A DNA stretch of 64,000 bases from Nicotiana tabacum (GCF_000715075.1 NC_134087.1:102463161-102527160), one strand, 5' to 3'; positions 1 to 11,235 are shown, counted from the stretch's first letter. Numbers and translations are program-made. The notes: generated by a model from the sequence alone, not told the origin.

Positions 1-432
1 ACTTACCAACACATATGGTCGGTTGTGCTGATACTAAACTCTGCACTGTGTGCAAATCCCGGTACTGGAGCCTACAAACCGTAGCTTTGGTTTGCTGCCT
101 TCACTCCATTCGGAGATCTGAGGTAGTCTTGCAGGCATTCGTAGGCCTTGATATCTCCTTCTATCCTTTTATTCTGTTTCTTTTATATATTTCATAGATA
201 TTGTTGTAATAACTCTTTCAGACCTTTATTTGTAGTATTCCTAGACAGTCTGTGGAATTGTGACACCAGTTCTGGGTAGTTTCTGTATGGATTGGTATTG
301 GCATCTTTATTAAAATATTACATTTCAGTCTTCCGCTTATTTAATTCCACTGTTTATCTAATGTTGGTTATTAATTGTTAAAAGGATAAAATGGGAAAAA
401 GATAAATAATTCAAATGGTCGGCTTGCCTAGC
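1..432 (+). repeat. Element A 5' LTR, 3' portion only
   Basis: This stretch matches the 3' part of the LTR at about 10745-11180 (for example the shared words cttaccaacacatatgg, ggtcgattgtgctgatac and ggcttgcctagc, with a few changes). It lacks the last roughly 55-60 bases seen in other copies, which end in ggtcgtgaca: the match stops at the word gcctagc near 432 and jumps to leader sequence. The upstream part of this LTR lies outside the window. Confidence 0.8.
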
Positions 433-628
433 ATAGGTCTAAGAGCTCTAGGTTTCTTAGGTCTCACACTTCACAGACAAGCTTAGTAGAGTCTGAGGGA
501 TCGGTATGGAGATGTCTGTATTTATCCCCTAGAGAATACAGAGTTAAGAAAAACTTCACATCTATTCTTTACTATCGTGCGGTTTGGTTTCTCAATGCTT
601 ATTGAATTTCTAATCTGTTCTTTCGCAG
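433..628 (+). promoter_or_regulatory. Element A leader with damaged PBS and likely intron
   Basis: Bases just after the LTR fragment (gtctaagagctctagg) are a damaged version of the primer binding site seen intact in element C (TAGTATCAGAGCTCTAGG), which resembles the 3' end of initiator tRNA-Met. A donor-like G|GTATGG at 504 and an acceptor-like TTCTTTCGCAG ending at 628, directly before the gag ATG, suggest a leader intron of about 125 nt. A branch-like CTAAT lies about 17 nt upstream of the acceptor. The intron is an inference; RNA evidence is not available here. Confidence 0.5.
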
Positions 629-1486
629 ATGGCGAGAACACGCGCTTCCTCATCCACTGATCAGCAGCTCGAGCCCCCAGCAATAGCTCCCTTGAGGGGC
701 AGAGGGCGAGGCCGTGCTAGAGGCCGAGGCAGGGGCAAAGCTCTACCCAGAGCAGCGGCACCAACGGCGGAGCTTCAGGTTGCGTTTGATGATGAGGTTC
801 AGGCCTAGACAGTTCTAATAGGCCCAACTTAGGTCCCAGAGGGGTTCATTGCTACCCTAGTACTGCAGGATGCTCTAGTCTGCCTAGTGGGCCTTATGGA
901 GAATGTCACCTGGGCAGGCTTGCTTCTTGTAGCACCGGCCATCTCTTAGGCTAGAGGAGGAGCCCAGACTCCTACTACTAGCACTTTGGAGCAAATGACT
1001 CCCCAGTTTCAGAATCCAGCAGCTCAGCCAGTTGGAGCAGTTCAGTCGGGTGTATTAGCTCAGACCGGTGATAGAGCAGCTATGTCTGCTGATGCCTTGT
1101 GAAGAAATGACAAGTTCACCAAGCTTTTCACTACCACATTCAGCGATGCATCTTCTGAGGATCCCCAAGATTATTTAGACAACTGTCATGAGGTTCTCAG
1201 GAACATGGGGATAGTGGAGCCCAATGGGGTCAACTTTGCTGCTTTTCGCTTATCTGGATCCGCCAAGACTTGGTGTAGAGATTATTGTTTGGCTACACCA
1301 GCTGGGTCACGAGCTTTGACTTGGGATCAGTTTTCTCAACTATTTCTGGAGATGTTTTTCCTGACACTCAGAGAGAGATCTATCGGAGACAGTTTGAACG
1401 TCTCTAGTAAGGTTCTATGACTGTTACTCAGTATGAGACCATGTTTACTGATTTGGCCCGTCATGCTCTTCTTATACTTCCCACTA

Positions 1487-1517
<31 letters not shown>

Positions 1518-2195
1518 GGAGGTTCATTGAGGGACTCATTCAGCATATTCAACTTCAGATGGCTAAGAAGACAGGGAGCGAGATTTCCTTTCAGGATGTG
1601 GCCAATATGGCTAGGAGGGTGGAGATGGTTCTATCACAGGGGGGTGGTCAAGGGTTTGACAAGAGGCCTCATCATTCAGGCAGATTCAGTGGTGCCTCAT
1701 TTGGAGGTAAGGATTTGTATGGTAGAGGCCATCCTCCTAGGCATTTTCAGTCAGCACTTTAGGTTTCTCACGGTGCTTCAAGTGGCAGTGGTTCTTATAT
1801 GTAGTATTCTGATCAGCAGTCCTACAGTGCACCACCAACTCCTATCAGTGCACTGCCACTCTAGAGTTTTCGGGGTGGTCATTCAAGTCGTCAGGGTCAG
1901 CAATCTCAGTAGCCGAGGGCTTGTTATACTTGTCTCGACATGGGGCATATTGCTAGATTTTGCCCTCGAGCATCGAGCAGCTCTTAAGATTAGGGTTCCT
2001 GTGCCATGGTTCAGGCACCGAGTGTTCCACAGCCCACCCAGCCAGCGAGAGGTAGGGGTAGAGGTAATAGAGGTAGAGGTCAGGCCGCTAGAGGTGGAGT
2101 CCAGCCAGCAGCAAGCCATCCCAGAGATTTAGTTTAGAGTAGTGGGGCCCAGTCCCGATGTTATGTTCTTCCAGCTAGGCCTGAGGCTGAGCTTT
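629..2195 (+). pseudogene. gag: gag of element A, copy 1
   Basis: Starts at the ATG at 629 (MARTRASSSTDQQ), the same start seen in element C. The N-terminal region is rich in Arg-Gly (RGRGRGRARGRG). The capsid-like middle holds an in-frame (AG)14 run at 1487-1514 encoding repeated Arg-Glu, where element C has only (CT)5 on the opposite strand. A complete zinc knuckle, CYTCLDMGHIARFC (CX2CX4HX4C), lies at 1922-1963 in the same frame as the start codon, but stop codons (for example the TAG near 805) and frameshifts interrupt it. Its normal role would be packaging of the element RNA into particles. Not functional as it stands. Confidence 0.85.
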
Positions 2196-2520
2196 CAAAG
2201 CAGTTATCACGGGTACTGTTCTGGTTTGTAGTAGAGATGCTTCAATTCTATTTGATCCAAGATCTACGTACTCCTATGTGTCATCTTATTTTACACCGTA
2301 TCTGGTCATGCCTAGTGATTCTTTGAGTGCTTCTATATATGTGTCTACATCGGTGGGTGATTATATTGTGGTATAACGTGTCCATCGTTCATGTATAGTT
2401 GTGAATGGGGGTCTTGAGACTCGAGTAGATTTGTTACTTCTGGACATGGTTGATTTCAATGTCATATTGGGGATGGACTAGTTATCACCTTACCACGCTA
2501 TCTTGGATAGTCATGCCAAG
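2196..2520 (+). pseudogene. protease of element A, copy 1
   Basis: Retroviral-type aspartic protease region. The active-site block reads LFDPRSTYSYVS; element C has LFDPGSTYSYVS, so the Gly of the D-x-G site is Arg here (one G-to-A change). The downstream block ILGMD is followed by a stop codon (TAG) where element C and copy 2 have Trp. The family protein cuts Gag-Pol during particle maturation; this copy is inactive. Confidence 0.75.
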
Positions 2521-4050
2521 ATTGTGACCTTAGCCTTGTCGGGCTTACCTCTTTTAAAGTGGAGAGGGACTCCTGGTCTTTCTACCTATAGTGTTATCTC
2601 ATATATGAAGGCTCGACGTATGGTCGAAAATGGGTGTTTGTCTTATTTGGCATATGTTCGTAATTCTAGTGCTGAGGTTCCTTCTATTGATTCTGTGCCC
2701 GTTTTTCGTGAGTTTCCTGAGGTATTTCCTTCAGACCTGCCAGGTATGCCACCCGACAAGGATATTCACTTCTGTATTAATTTGGCTCCAGGCACTCAGC
2801 CCATTTCTATTCCGCCATATTGTATGGCCCCACCTGAGTTAAAAGAATTGAAGGAGCAGTTGCAAGACTTGCTCAATTAGGCTTCATTAGGCCTAGTGTC
2901 TCGCCTTGGTGTGTGCCGGTGTTGTTTGTTAAGACAAAGGACGGATCGATGAGAATGTGTATAGATTATCAGCAGTTGAACAAGGTTACAATAAAGAATA
3001 AATATCCATTGCCGAGGATTGATGATTTGTTTGATCAGCTTCAAGGTGCCAAGGTATTTTAGAAAATTGACTTGAGATCTGGCTACTATCAGTTGAGGAT
3101 TAGGGCATCCGATGTCTCTAAGACAACTTTCCACACTCGGTATGGGCATTATGAGTTCTTGGTGATGTCATTTGGGTTGACAAATGCTCCAGCATCTTTT
3201 ATGGATTTTATGAACCGAGTGTTCAGGCCTTACTTGGATTCGTTCGTGATAGTCTTCATTGATGATATTTTGATCTATTCCCGCAGCTGGGAGGAGCATG
3301 AGCAGCATCTGAGAGTGGTTCTTCAGACTTTGAGAGATAGTTAGTTGCATGCTAAGTTCTCGAAGTGTGAGTTCTGATTGAGTTCCGTTGCATTCTTGGG
3401 TCATGTTGTATCAGCAAAGGGTATTCAGGTAGATCCGAAGAAGATAGAGGCAGTCAAAAACTGGCCTAGACCTGTATCAACTACAGAGATCTGGAGTTTC
3501 TTGGGTTTCGCAGGCTATTATCGTCGGTTTGTGGAGGGGTTTTCATCTATTCCAGCCCCGATGACCAGGTTGACCTAGAAGGGTGCCCAGTTTAGGTGGT
3601 CGGACGAGTGTGAGGCGAGCTTTCAGAAGCTCAAGATAGCTTTGACCACGGCACCGATGTTGGTTTTGCCCACAGGTTCAGGGCCATACATAGTTTACTA
3701 TGATGCATCTCGTATTGGACTTGGTGCGGTGTTGATGCAGGATGGATATTGCCTATGCTTCGTCGTAGTTGAAGATTTATGAAAAGAACTATCCAGTCCA
3801 TCATTTGGAGTTAGCAGCCATTGTTCACGCATTGAAGATTTGGAGGTATTATCTATATGGCGTGTCATGTGAGGTGTTCACAGATCACAAGAGTCTACAG
3901 TACTTGTTCAAGAAGAAGGAGATAAATTTGAGGCAGAGAAGGTGGTTGGAGTTGTTGAAAGACTATGATATCACCATCTTATATCATCCAGGAAAGGCCA
4001 ATATGGTGGCCGATGCTTTGAGTAGGAAGTCAGCCAGTATGGGCAGTCTT
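2521..4050 (+). pseudogene. pol: reverse transcriptase-RNase H of element A, copy 1
   Basis: RT blocks appear in order: [48 protein letters not shown] and the catalytic FIDDILIYS with both Asp codons intact at 3261-3266. RNase H follows (YYDASRIGLGAVL, then [42 protein letters not shown]). Frame changes occur near 2877 and near 3750, with stop codons at 3058 (AKVF*KIDLRS), 3343 and 3376. This would copy genomic RNA into DNA. It is the upstream of two RT copies in this element. Confidence 0.88.
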
Positions 4051-4651
4051 GCGTATATTTCGGCCAGTGAGAGACCACTTGCTTTGGATGTTCAGGCTTT
4101 GGCCAATCAATTCATGAGGTTGGATGTTTCTGAGCCCAGCCATGTGTTAGCTTGCACAGTTTCTCGTTCTTCTTTATCGGAGCGTATCCGAGATCGGCAG
4201 TATAATGACCCTCATTTTTGTGTCCTTAGAGACATGGTGCAGTACAGAGGTGCCAAGAAGGTTACATTAGGAGATGATGGGTTTTGAGGCTGCAGGGTCG
4301 AGTTTGTGTGCCAAATATGGATGGGATCAGAGAGTTGATTTTAGAGGAGGCCCATAGTTCCCGGTACTCTATTCATCCGTGCGCCACTAAGATGTATCAG
4401 GATTTGCGGCAACATTATTGATGGAGGAGGATGAAGAAGGATATTGTTGCATATGTGGCTCGATGTTTGAATTGTCAGCAGGTAAAGTACGAGCATCAGA
4501 AACCTGGTGGCTTGTTCCAGAAGATTGAGATTCCTGAGTGGAAGTGGGAGCATATCACTATGGACTTCATTGTTGGACTCCCACAGACTCAGAGGAAATT
4601 TGATGCAGTGTGGGCTATTGTTGATAGGAAGTCTCTTATTCTTTCGAGAGG
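4051..4651 (+). pseudogene. pol: integrase N-terminal part of element A, copy 1, truncated at duplication junction
   Basis: The zinc-binding N-terminal region is present (DLRQHY, then CLNCQQVKYEH at about 4470-4500) and the core begins (ITMDFIVGLPQTQRKFDAVWAIVDR). After the Asp-containing first catalytic block the sequence loses about 33 bases relative to copy 2, continues for about 20 bases (gtctcttattctttcgagag), then jumps at 4647-4651 (AGAGG) into gag sequence. The remaining two catalytic residues of the DDE core are therefore missing from this copy. Confidence 0.85.
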
Positions 4652-5140
4652 CCATCCTCTTAGGCTTTTTCAGTCAGCACTTCAGGTTTCTCACGGTGCT
4701 TCAGGTGGTCATGGTTCTCATATGCTGTATTCTGATTAGCAGTCCTACAGTGCACCACCAACTCCTATCAGTGCACCGTCGCTTCAGAATTTCCAGGGTC
4801 GTCAGCCCTAGTAGCCGAGGGCTTGTTTTACTTGTGGAAAAACGAGGCACATTGCTAGGTATTACCCTTGAGCATCGAGAAGCTCTCAACATCAGGGTTC
4901 CCATTCCTTGGTTCAGGAACCGAGTGTTCCACAACCTGCCCAGCCAGCTATAGGTGGGGGTAGAGGTGCTAGAGGTGGAGGTAGAGGTATTAGAGGTAGA
5001 GCTCAGGCCGCAAGAGGTGGAGTCCAACCAGCAGCAGGCAGTCCTAGAGATGTAGTTCAGGGTGGTGGGGCCTAGCCCCGATGTTATGCTCTTCCAGCCA
5101 AGCCTGAGGCTGAGGCTTCCGATGCAGTTATCACAGGTAC
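4652..5140 (+). pseudogene. gag: gag C-terminal part of element A, copy 2
   Basis: Begins at the recombination junction and matches copy 1 from 1729 onward. The zinc knuckle reads CFTCGKTRHIARYY: the last Cys ligand is Tyr (TGC to TAC), so the knuckle is broken. The following Gly/Arg-rich stretch (RGRGARGGGRGIRGRAQ) is typical of this family just before the protease. No start codon or N-terminal half of Gag belongs to this copy. Confidence 0.8.
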
Positions 5141-5440
5141 TGTTCTGGTTTGTGGCAGAGATGCTTCAGTTTTATTTGATCCAAGGTCTACATACTCCTA
5201 TGTGTCATCTTATTTTGCATCGTATCTAGTCATGCCTAGTGATTTTTTGAGTGCTCATGTATATGTGTCTACACTGGTGGGTGATTCTATTATGGTAGAT
5301 CGAGTCCATCGTTCATGTATAGTTGGGATTGGGGGTCTTGAGACTCGTGCATATTTGTTACTTCTGGACATAGTTGATTTTGATGACATATTGGGGATGG
5401 ACTGGTTATCACCTTACAACGCTATCTTGAACTGTCATGC
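5141..5440 (+). pseudogene. protease of element A, copy 2
   Basis: The block VLFDPRSTYSYVSSYF again has Arg in place of the active-site Gly, as in copy 1, which shows the change predates the duplication or was shared by both recombining parents. The [10 protein letters not shown] block is intact here. An in-frame reading continues to a stop at 5526-5528. Confidence 0.75.
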
Positions 5441-7100
5441 CAAGACTGTGACCTTAGCCTTGCCGAGTTTACCCCGTTTAGAGTGGAGAGAGACTCCTGG
5501 TCATTCTTCCCGTAGTGTTATCTCTTAAATGAAGGCTCGATGTATGGTCAAGAAGGGGTGTTTGGCCTATTTGGCCTATGTTCGTAATTCTAGTGTTGAG
5601 GTTCCTTCTATTGATTCTGTGCCTGTTGTTCGTGAGGTTCCTGAGGTATTACCTTCAGACCTGCCATGTATGCCACCCGATATTGATAATGACTTTTGCA
5701 TTGATTTGGCACCGGGCACTCAGCCCATTTCTATCCCGCCGTATCGTATGGACCCGCCTGAGTTGAAAGAGTAGTTGCAAGACTTGCTTGAAAAAGGTTT
5801 CATTAGACCTAGTGTCTCGCCTTGGGGTGCGCCAGTGTAGTTTGTTAAGAAGAAGGATGGATCGATGAGAATGTGTATTGATTAACGATAGTTGAATAAG
5901 GTTACAATCAAGAATAAGTATCCATTGCCGAGGATTGATGATTTGTTTGATCAGCTTTAGGGTGTCAAGGTATTTTCGAAGATTGACTTGAGATATGGCT
6001 ACCATCAGTTGAAGATTAGGGCATCCAATGTCCCTAAGACAGATTTCCGCACTCAGTACTGGCATTATGAGTTCTTGGTAATGTCATTCGGGTTGACAAA
6101 TGCCCCAACTTTTATGGATTTGATGAATCGAGTGTTCAGGCCTTACTTAGATTCGTTCGTGATAGTCTTCATTGATGATATTTTGATCTATTCCCGCAGT
6201 CGGGAGGTGCACGAGCAACATCTTAGAGTGGTTCTTCAGACTTTGAGGGGTAGTCAATTGTATGCCAAGTTTTCGAAGTGTGAGTTCTGGTTAAGTTCAG
6301 TTGCATTCCTGGGTCATGTTGTATCAGTGGAGAGTATTTAGGTGGATCCAAAGAATATTGAGGCAGTTAAGAATTGGCCTTGACCAGTATCAGCTACAAA
6401 GATTTGGAGTTTCTTAGGATTGGCAATCTATTATCGTCGGTTTGTGGAGGGGTTTTCGTCTATTGCAGCTCCGACGACTAGGTAAACCTAGAAGGGTGCC
6501 CATTTCAAATGGTCAGACAAGTGTGAGGCGAGCTTTCAGAAGCTCAAGACAGCTCTGACCACGGCACCGGAGTTGGTTTTTCCCACAGGTTCATGGCCTT
6601 ATACAGTTTATTGTGATGTATCTCGTATTGGACTTGGTGCGGTGTTGATACAGAATGGCAAGGTCATTGCCTATTTTTCGTGGTAGTTGAAGATTCTTGA
6701 GAAGAACTATCTGGTTCATGATTTGGAGTTGGCAGCTATTGTCCACGCGTTGAAGATTTGGAGGCATTATCTATATGGTGTGGCATGTGAGGTGTTCACG
6801 GATCACAAGAGTCTGCAGTATTTGTTCAAGCAGAAAGAGCTAAATTTAAGGCAGAGAAGGTGGTTGGAGCTATTAAAGAACTATGATATCACCATCTTAT
6901 ATCATCCGGGAAAGGCCAATGTGGTGGCCGATACTTTGCGTATGAAGTCAGCTAGTATGGGCAGTCGTGCTTATATTCCGGTCGATGATAGACCGCTTGC
7001 TTTGGATGTTCAGGCTTTGGCTAATCATTCGTGAGGTTGGATGTTTCTAAGCCTAGCCGTGTGTTAGCTTGCACAGTCGCTTGTTTTTTTTACTGGAGTG
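5441..7100 (+). pseudogene. pol: reverse transcriptase-RNase H of element A, copy 2
   Basis: RT with catalytic FIDDILIYS, both Asp codons present at 6174-6179, and [12 protein letters not shown] just upstream with one codon lost after it (NAPTFMD where copy 1 has NAPASFMD). RNase H blocks [26 protein letters not shown] and [13 protein letters not shown] follow. Stops interrupt it (for example TAA in the CIDY region near 5884, TAG near 5957, TAG at 6340). Similar in length and order to copy 1, consistent with duplication of one ancestral segment. Confidence 0.88.
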
Positions 7101-8240
7101 TATCCGAGATCAGTAGTATGATGATCCTCATTTGTGTGTCCTTAGAGACACGGTGCAGCACGGAGGTGCCAAACAGGTGACCTTAGGAGATGATGGAGTT
7201 TTGAGATTGTAGGGTCGAGTTTGTGTGCCTAATGTGGATGGACTCCGAGAGTTGATTTTAGAGGAGGCCTATAGTTCCTGGTACTCTATTCATCTGGGCG
7301 CTGCAAAGATGTACCAGGATTTGCGGCAGCATTATTGGTGGAGGAGGATGAAGAAGGATATCGTTGCGTATGTGGCTCGGTGTTTGAATTGTCAGCTGGT
7401 TAAGTACGAGCATCAGAGACCTGGTGGTTTGTTTTAGAGGATTGAGCTTCTTAAGTGTAAGTGGGAGAGGATCACTATGGATTTCGTTGTTGGACTCCCA
7501 CAGACTCGGAGGAAGTTCGACGCAGTGTGGGTCATTATTGATAGGCTGACCAAGTCAGCGCATTTCATTCCTGTGGTAGTCTCCTATTCATCCGAGAGGT
7601 TAGTTGAGATCTATATCCGGAAGATTGTTCATTTTCATGGTGTGCCCGTGTCTATCATTTTGGACCGAGGTATGCCATTTACCTCACATTTCTGGAGGGC
7701 AGTTCAGCGAGATTTGGGCACACAGGTTGAGTTGAGCACACTGTTTCATCCTCAAACGGACGGGCAGTCCGAGCGGACTATTCAGATTTTGGAAGGTATT
7801 CTCCGAGCTTGTGTCATTGACTTTGGAAGCTCGTGGGATCAGTTTTTGCCATTAGCGGAGTTTCCCTACAACAACAGCTACCAATCGAGTATCCAGATGG
7901 CTCCTTATGAGGCATTGTATGGTAGGCGGTGTCGGTCATCGGTTGGATGGTTCGAACAGGGAGAGGCTCGGTTGTTGGGTACGGATTTAGTGTAGGATGC
8001 CTTGGACAAGGTCAGGATCATTCACGATAGGCTTCGTACAGCTCAGTCCAGGCAAAAGGGTTATGCCGAGCGCAAGGTTCGTGATTTGGCATTCATGGTC
8101 GGTGAGCGGGTATTGCTTCGAGTGTCGCCTATGAAGGGAGTGATGAGATTTGGGAAGAATGGCAAGTTTAGCCCTAGGTTCATTGGCCCGTTAGAGATTC
8201 TTGATCGCGTGGAAGAGGTGGCTTACAGACTTGCGTTGCC
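7101..8240 (+). pseudogene. pol: integrase of element A, copy 2
   Basis: The N-terminal zinc region (DLRQHYWWRRMKKDIVAYV, CLNCQLVKYEH) is followed by a stop, then a 172-residue open core at 7477-7995. All three catalytic acidic positions are visible: Asp in MDFVVGLP, Asp in IILDRGMPFTSHFW, and Glu in DGQSERTIQIL. The C-terminal part (RKGYAERKVRDLAFMVGERV, then GKFSPRFIGPLEIL with the GPF/Y-type motif) is read from 8002 after a TAG. This is the only chromovirus integrase in the window that keeps its DDE triad, but its frame is interrupted. Confidence 0.88.
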
Positions 8241-8556
8241 ACCGAACTTATCAGTCGTGCATTCAGTGTTTCATGTGTCCATGCTTCGAAAGTATCACGG
8301 CGATCCATCTTACGTGTTATATTTTAGCACTGTCCAGTTGGACAAGGACTTCTCTTATGAGGAGGAGCCGTTAGCTATTCTAGACCGGTAGGTTTGTTAG
8401 TTGAGATCGAAGAGTTTAAATTCTATTCGCGTGCACTAGAGAGGTCAGCCTACTCAGGCATCGACCTGGGAGTCCGAGTCCGATATGCGGAGCAGTTATC
8501 CCTATTTTTTCCTAACTGAGTTACTTCCTTCTTCTGTCCGTTCGAGGACGAACGGT
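8241..8556 (+). pseudogene. chromodomain end of element A pol
   Basis: The text HSVFHVSMLRKYHGDPS leads to VQLDKDFSYEEEPLAILDR, a stop, then a decayed RGQPTQASTWESESDM. The same region in element C reads VQWRGQPPEASTWESESDM. The pattern of acidic Tyr-Glu-Glu, then the Trp-containing block and ...TWE..., is that of chromodomains at the C-terminus of Tekay/Del-type integrases, thought to guide insertion into heterochromatin. Three stops break it here. Confidence 0.75.
8538..8555 (+). promoter_or_regulatory. Hairpin upstream of the PPT, element A
   Basis: CCGTTCG-AGGA-CGAACGG: a 7-bp perfect stem with an AGGA loop, ending exactly 19 nt before the LTR start at 8575. The same structure at the same distance occurs in elements B and C (see findings). 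The 19-nt gap contains the purine-rich tract tagaggtggagaa-like PPT (last bases gaggtggagaa). Confidence 0.75.
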
Positions 8557-9294
8557 AGTTTTAGAGGTGGAGAATGTGATGACCCAAAAGGTCATCACTT
8601 ATTTTAGAAATGAGTTTTGCGTTCCGATGTGTTAAAAACCTCTTTCAGCATCACCTTAATTTGTGTGCGCAGTCCGGGCACGTAGTCGGAAAGCCAATAT
8701 GTTAAATTTTGTGAAAAATGATGAATTTTGACTTTAAAATGAATTTAAGTTGACTTCGGTCAACATTTTGGACAAACAGACCCGGATCCGTGATTTGACG
8801 GTCCCGGAGGGTTCGTAGGAAAATATGGGACTTGGGCGTATGCCCGGAATCGAAATCCAAAGTCCCAAGCCCGAGAAATGAATTTTTTTAAAGAAATTTA
8901 TTTTATGGAATATTTATGAGTTTTTTAAAGTGAAATGTATTTAAAGTTTGATAGTATAGGGCCCGTATTTTGGTTCCGGAGCCCGGTATAGGTCTTATAT
9001 ATGATTTGAGTCGAACCTGTGAAATTTGGTAAGAAATGGACTTGAAATGACATGAATCGGACCGTATTTCAAAATTGGAAAATTTGAAGTTCTTAAGAAA
9101 TTTCATGAATTTGATGCTAAATTCATAGTTGTTGATGTTATTTTAGTGATTTGAATACACGAGCGAGTCCGTATGATGTTTTTAGGTTGGTGTGCATGTT
9201 TGGTTTGGAGCCCCGAAGGCTCGGGTGAGTTTTGGATAGGTCACGAGGTGGATTTTTGGACTTGGGAAATTGCAGGTTTCAGCTATTCTATTGC

Positions 9295-9502
9295 AGGCCT
9301 GCAGATTTCGCATGCGAGGGCTGAGTCGCAAATGCGATACAGCCCAGGCCAGCCCTTCCTCGCAAATGCCATAGCTCCCCCTTTAGGCTTGTCTTCGCAA
9401 ATGTGACAGGATGTTCGCAAATGTGAAAGTTGCCTCGCAAATGCGATCTTAGCAGAGTCTGGGTTCGCAATTGCAAACCCTGGTCGCAATTGTGATACCT
9501 GC
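9295..9502 (+). repeat. TCGCA...TGCGA cluster in element A LTR
   Basis: About eight short words of the type tcgcaaatgcga, ttcgcaaatgtga and tcgcaattgtga in 200 bases, many able to pair TCGCA with TGCGA over a 2-nt centre. CpG is common here, unlike in the AT-rich flanks. Function unknown; it may mark the transcription start region of the LTR. Confidence 0.6.
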
Positions 9503-10359
9503 AACCTGTAAATTCATAACTTAGACGCATTTCAACCATTTTTCACACTCTTTCAAAACCAAAACACTCTAGGGCGAATTTTCAAAGACAACTTCTTCTC
9601 CAAATCGATTGTAAGTGATTTCTAACTAGTTTTCTTCAATCTTTAATATCTTTTCACAAGATTTTAACTCAAAATCAATGATTTTCATGGGGAAATTGGG
9701 TGTTTTGGGTAGAACCTAGGTTTTTCAAAATTGAGGATTTGGACCTCGATTTGAGGTCCGATTTCAAAACAAATTATATATTTAGGTTTGTGGGGGAATG
9801 GGTAATCGAATTTTGATTCGAACCTCGGGTTTTGACCATGTGGACCCGGGGGCAATTTTTGACTTTTTGGGTAAAACTTTAGCAAACTCATTTTCATGCA
9901 TTAGGATTGATTCGTTTAGCATTTATTGACGTAATTAAGTAACTTGTGGCTAGATATGAGTGAATTGGTGGTGGAATCAAGAGGTAAAGCGATAGTAGGG
10001 ACTTGAATTATGTTCGTGGCATCGAGGTAAGTGTTTGGTCTAACCTTAGCTTGAGGGTTTAGGAGTCGTGTCTTATTTGCTACGTGTTAATTGTGAAGTA
10101 CGACATATTGGCATGGTGATGAGTATCTATACGTCGGTGTAAAGCATGCCCGTGAGTCTTGTATTGTAATTGTTATAACTTCGTTGTGGTCTATTGTGCT
10201 TCACATGTTATTATCATTATTGTTATCTTGCCGGGATGTTATTATCATTATTGTTCCCTTGCCGGATTTTGTCTTGATATTATTGTTCCCTTGTCGGGAT
10301 GTTGTTGAAATATAATTGTTTCCTTGCCGGGATTCTTTTGTGATTGTTGTTGATTTGTA

Positions 10360-10505
10360 AATGGGATCGGGTGGCACGCTGCCACGGAGATATATAAAAT
10401 GGGAGCGGGTTGCACGCCTGCAACGAGATATGTGAAATGGGAGCGGGTTGAACGCCTGCAACGAGATACATGAAATGGGATCAGATTGCACGCCTGCAAC
10501 GAGAT
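10360..10505 (+). repeat. Hairpin tandem array in element A LTR (about 4 units)
   Basis: Units of about 40-45 bases, each with gggagcgggttgcacgcctg-like text. Each holds a small inverted repeat: GTGGCA-CGC-TGCCAC, then GTTGCA-CGCC-TGCAAC and variants. Longer versions of this array (about nine units) lie in both LTRs of element C. Confidence 0.75.
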
Positions 10506-11235
10506 GTGAAATGAAAGTTAACTCTGCATTTGTTTTCCCTATCCTTGTTAGTAATTGGATTTTGGTTTTTTTATATTCCTCTTGATATTCTGTTGTTATC
10601 TATTACTCCCCGCAGCATGTTTCCTCCACCCAATTTTAATTCTGATTATCTGTTTCTATTTTTGCTGTATATGATTGAACTGCACAGGTTTATTTGGTAG
10701 TCTGGTCCTAGCCTCGCCACTACTTCGCCGAGGTTAGGCTAGGCACTTACCAACATATGGGGTCGATTGTGCTGATACTACACTCTGCACTCTTTTGTGC
10801 AGATCCCAGTGCTGTAGAATTCGGACCGCAATGAGATTGTTGTTCATGCTCCATCAGGCGACCCGAGGTAGTCCTGCAGGCGTCCGCAGGCCTTGGCGTC
10901 ACTTCCTACCTTTCCTTTATCCTGTTTCCTTTACTTATTTTAAAAACAGTGTATCTTTTATTTCTTTAAGACCTTTATTTGTAGTACTCTTAGACTGTTT
11001 GTGAAGCTGTGACTCCAGTTCTGGGTAGTCTTGTTTAAACAGTTGCATTGGTTATACTCAGTCATTTTATTATTTTCTTCCGCTCGATATAAATTCCGCT
11101 GTCTTTAAATTATTGCATAATTTCTTGTAAAGGATTAAAATGGGAAGAAGGTAATTTGTTCAACAGTCGGCTTGCCTAGCTCACACTAGTAGGCGCCATC
11201 ACGACTCTCGAGGGTGAAAAATCCGGGTCGTGACA

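Larger units (their letters stand above)
1..11235 (+). mobile_element. Element A: Ty3/gypsy chromovirus (Tekay/Del-like), left end cut, internally duplicated
   Basis: LTR retrotransposon read on the plus strand. The window opens inside its 5' LTR; the 3' LTR runs 8575-11235. Between them lie a leader, gag, protease, RT-RNase H and part of an integrase (629-4651), followed by a second run of gag end, protease, RT-RNase H, integrase and chromodomain (4652-8556). The RT-RNaseH-integrase order is that of Ty3/gypsy, and a chromodomain after the integrase places it among chromoviruses. Stops and frameshifts occur throughout both copies. The same family is present as element C on the other strand. 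Element A is next to, not inside, the nested cluster that starts at 12778. Confidence 0.9.
8575..11235 (+). repeat. Element A 3' LTR
   Basis: Starts TGTGATGACC directly after the polypurine tract and ends GGGTCGTGACA, giving the TG...CA termini. A 9-bp hairpin (GTGATGACC/GGTCATCAC, 8576-8584 and 8590-8598) sits at the 5' terminus, and TCACGAC/GTCGTGA (11199-11205 and 11227-11233) at the 3' terminus. Internal structure: a TCGCA/TGCGA cluster at 9295-9502, a CCTTGCCGGGATG subarray at 10224-10335 and a hairpin-bearing tandem array at 10360-10505. No coding potential is expected; the short ORFs inside are chance readings. Confidence 0.88.

Noticed and set aside
10201..10499. Overlapping minus-strand readings with repeated CHPIPF/ISxxACNP text, and similar ones at 39909-40136 and 61060-61409
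   Set aside because: Products of translating the LTR tandem arrays; repeated peptides follow the DNA units and no start or stop is conserved.
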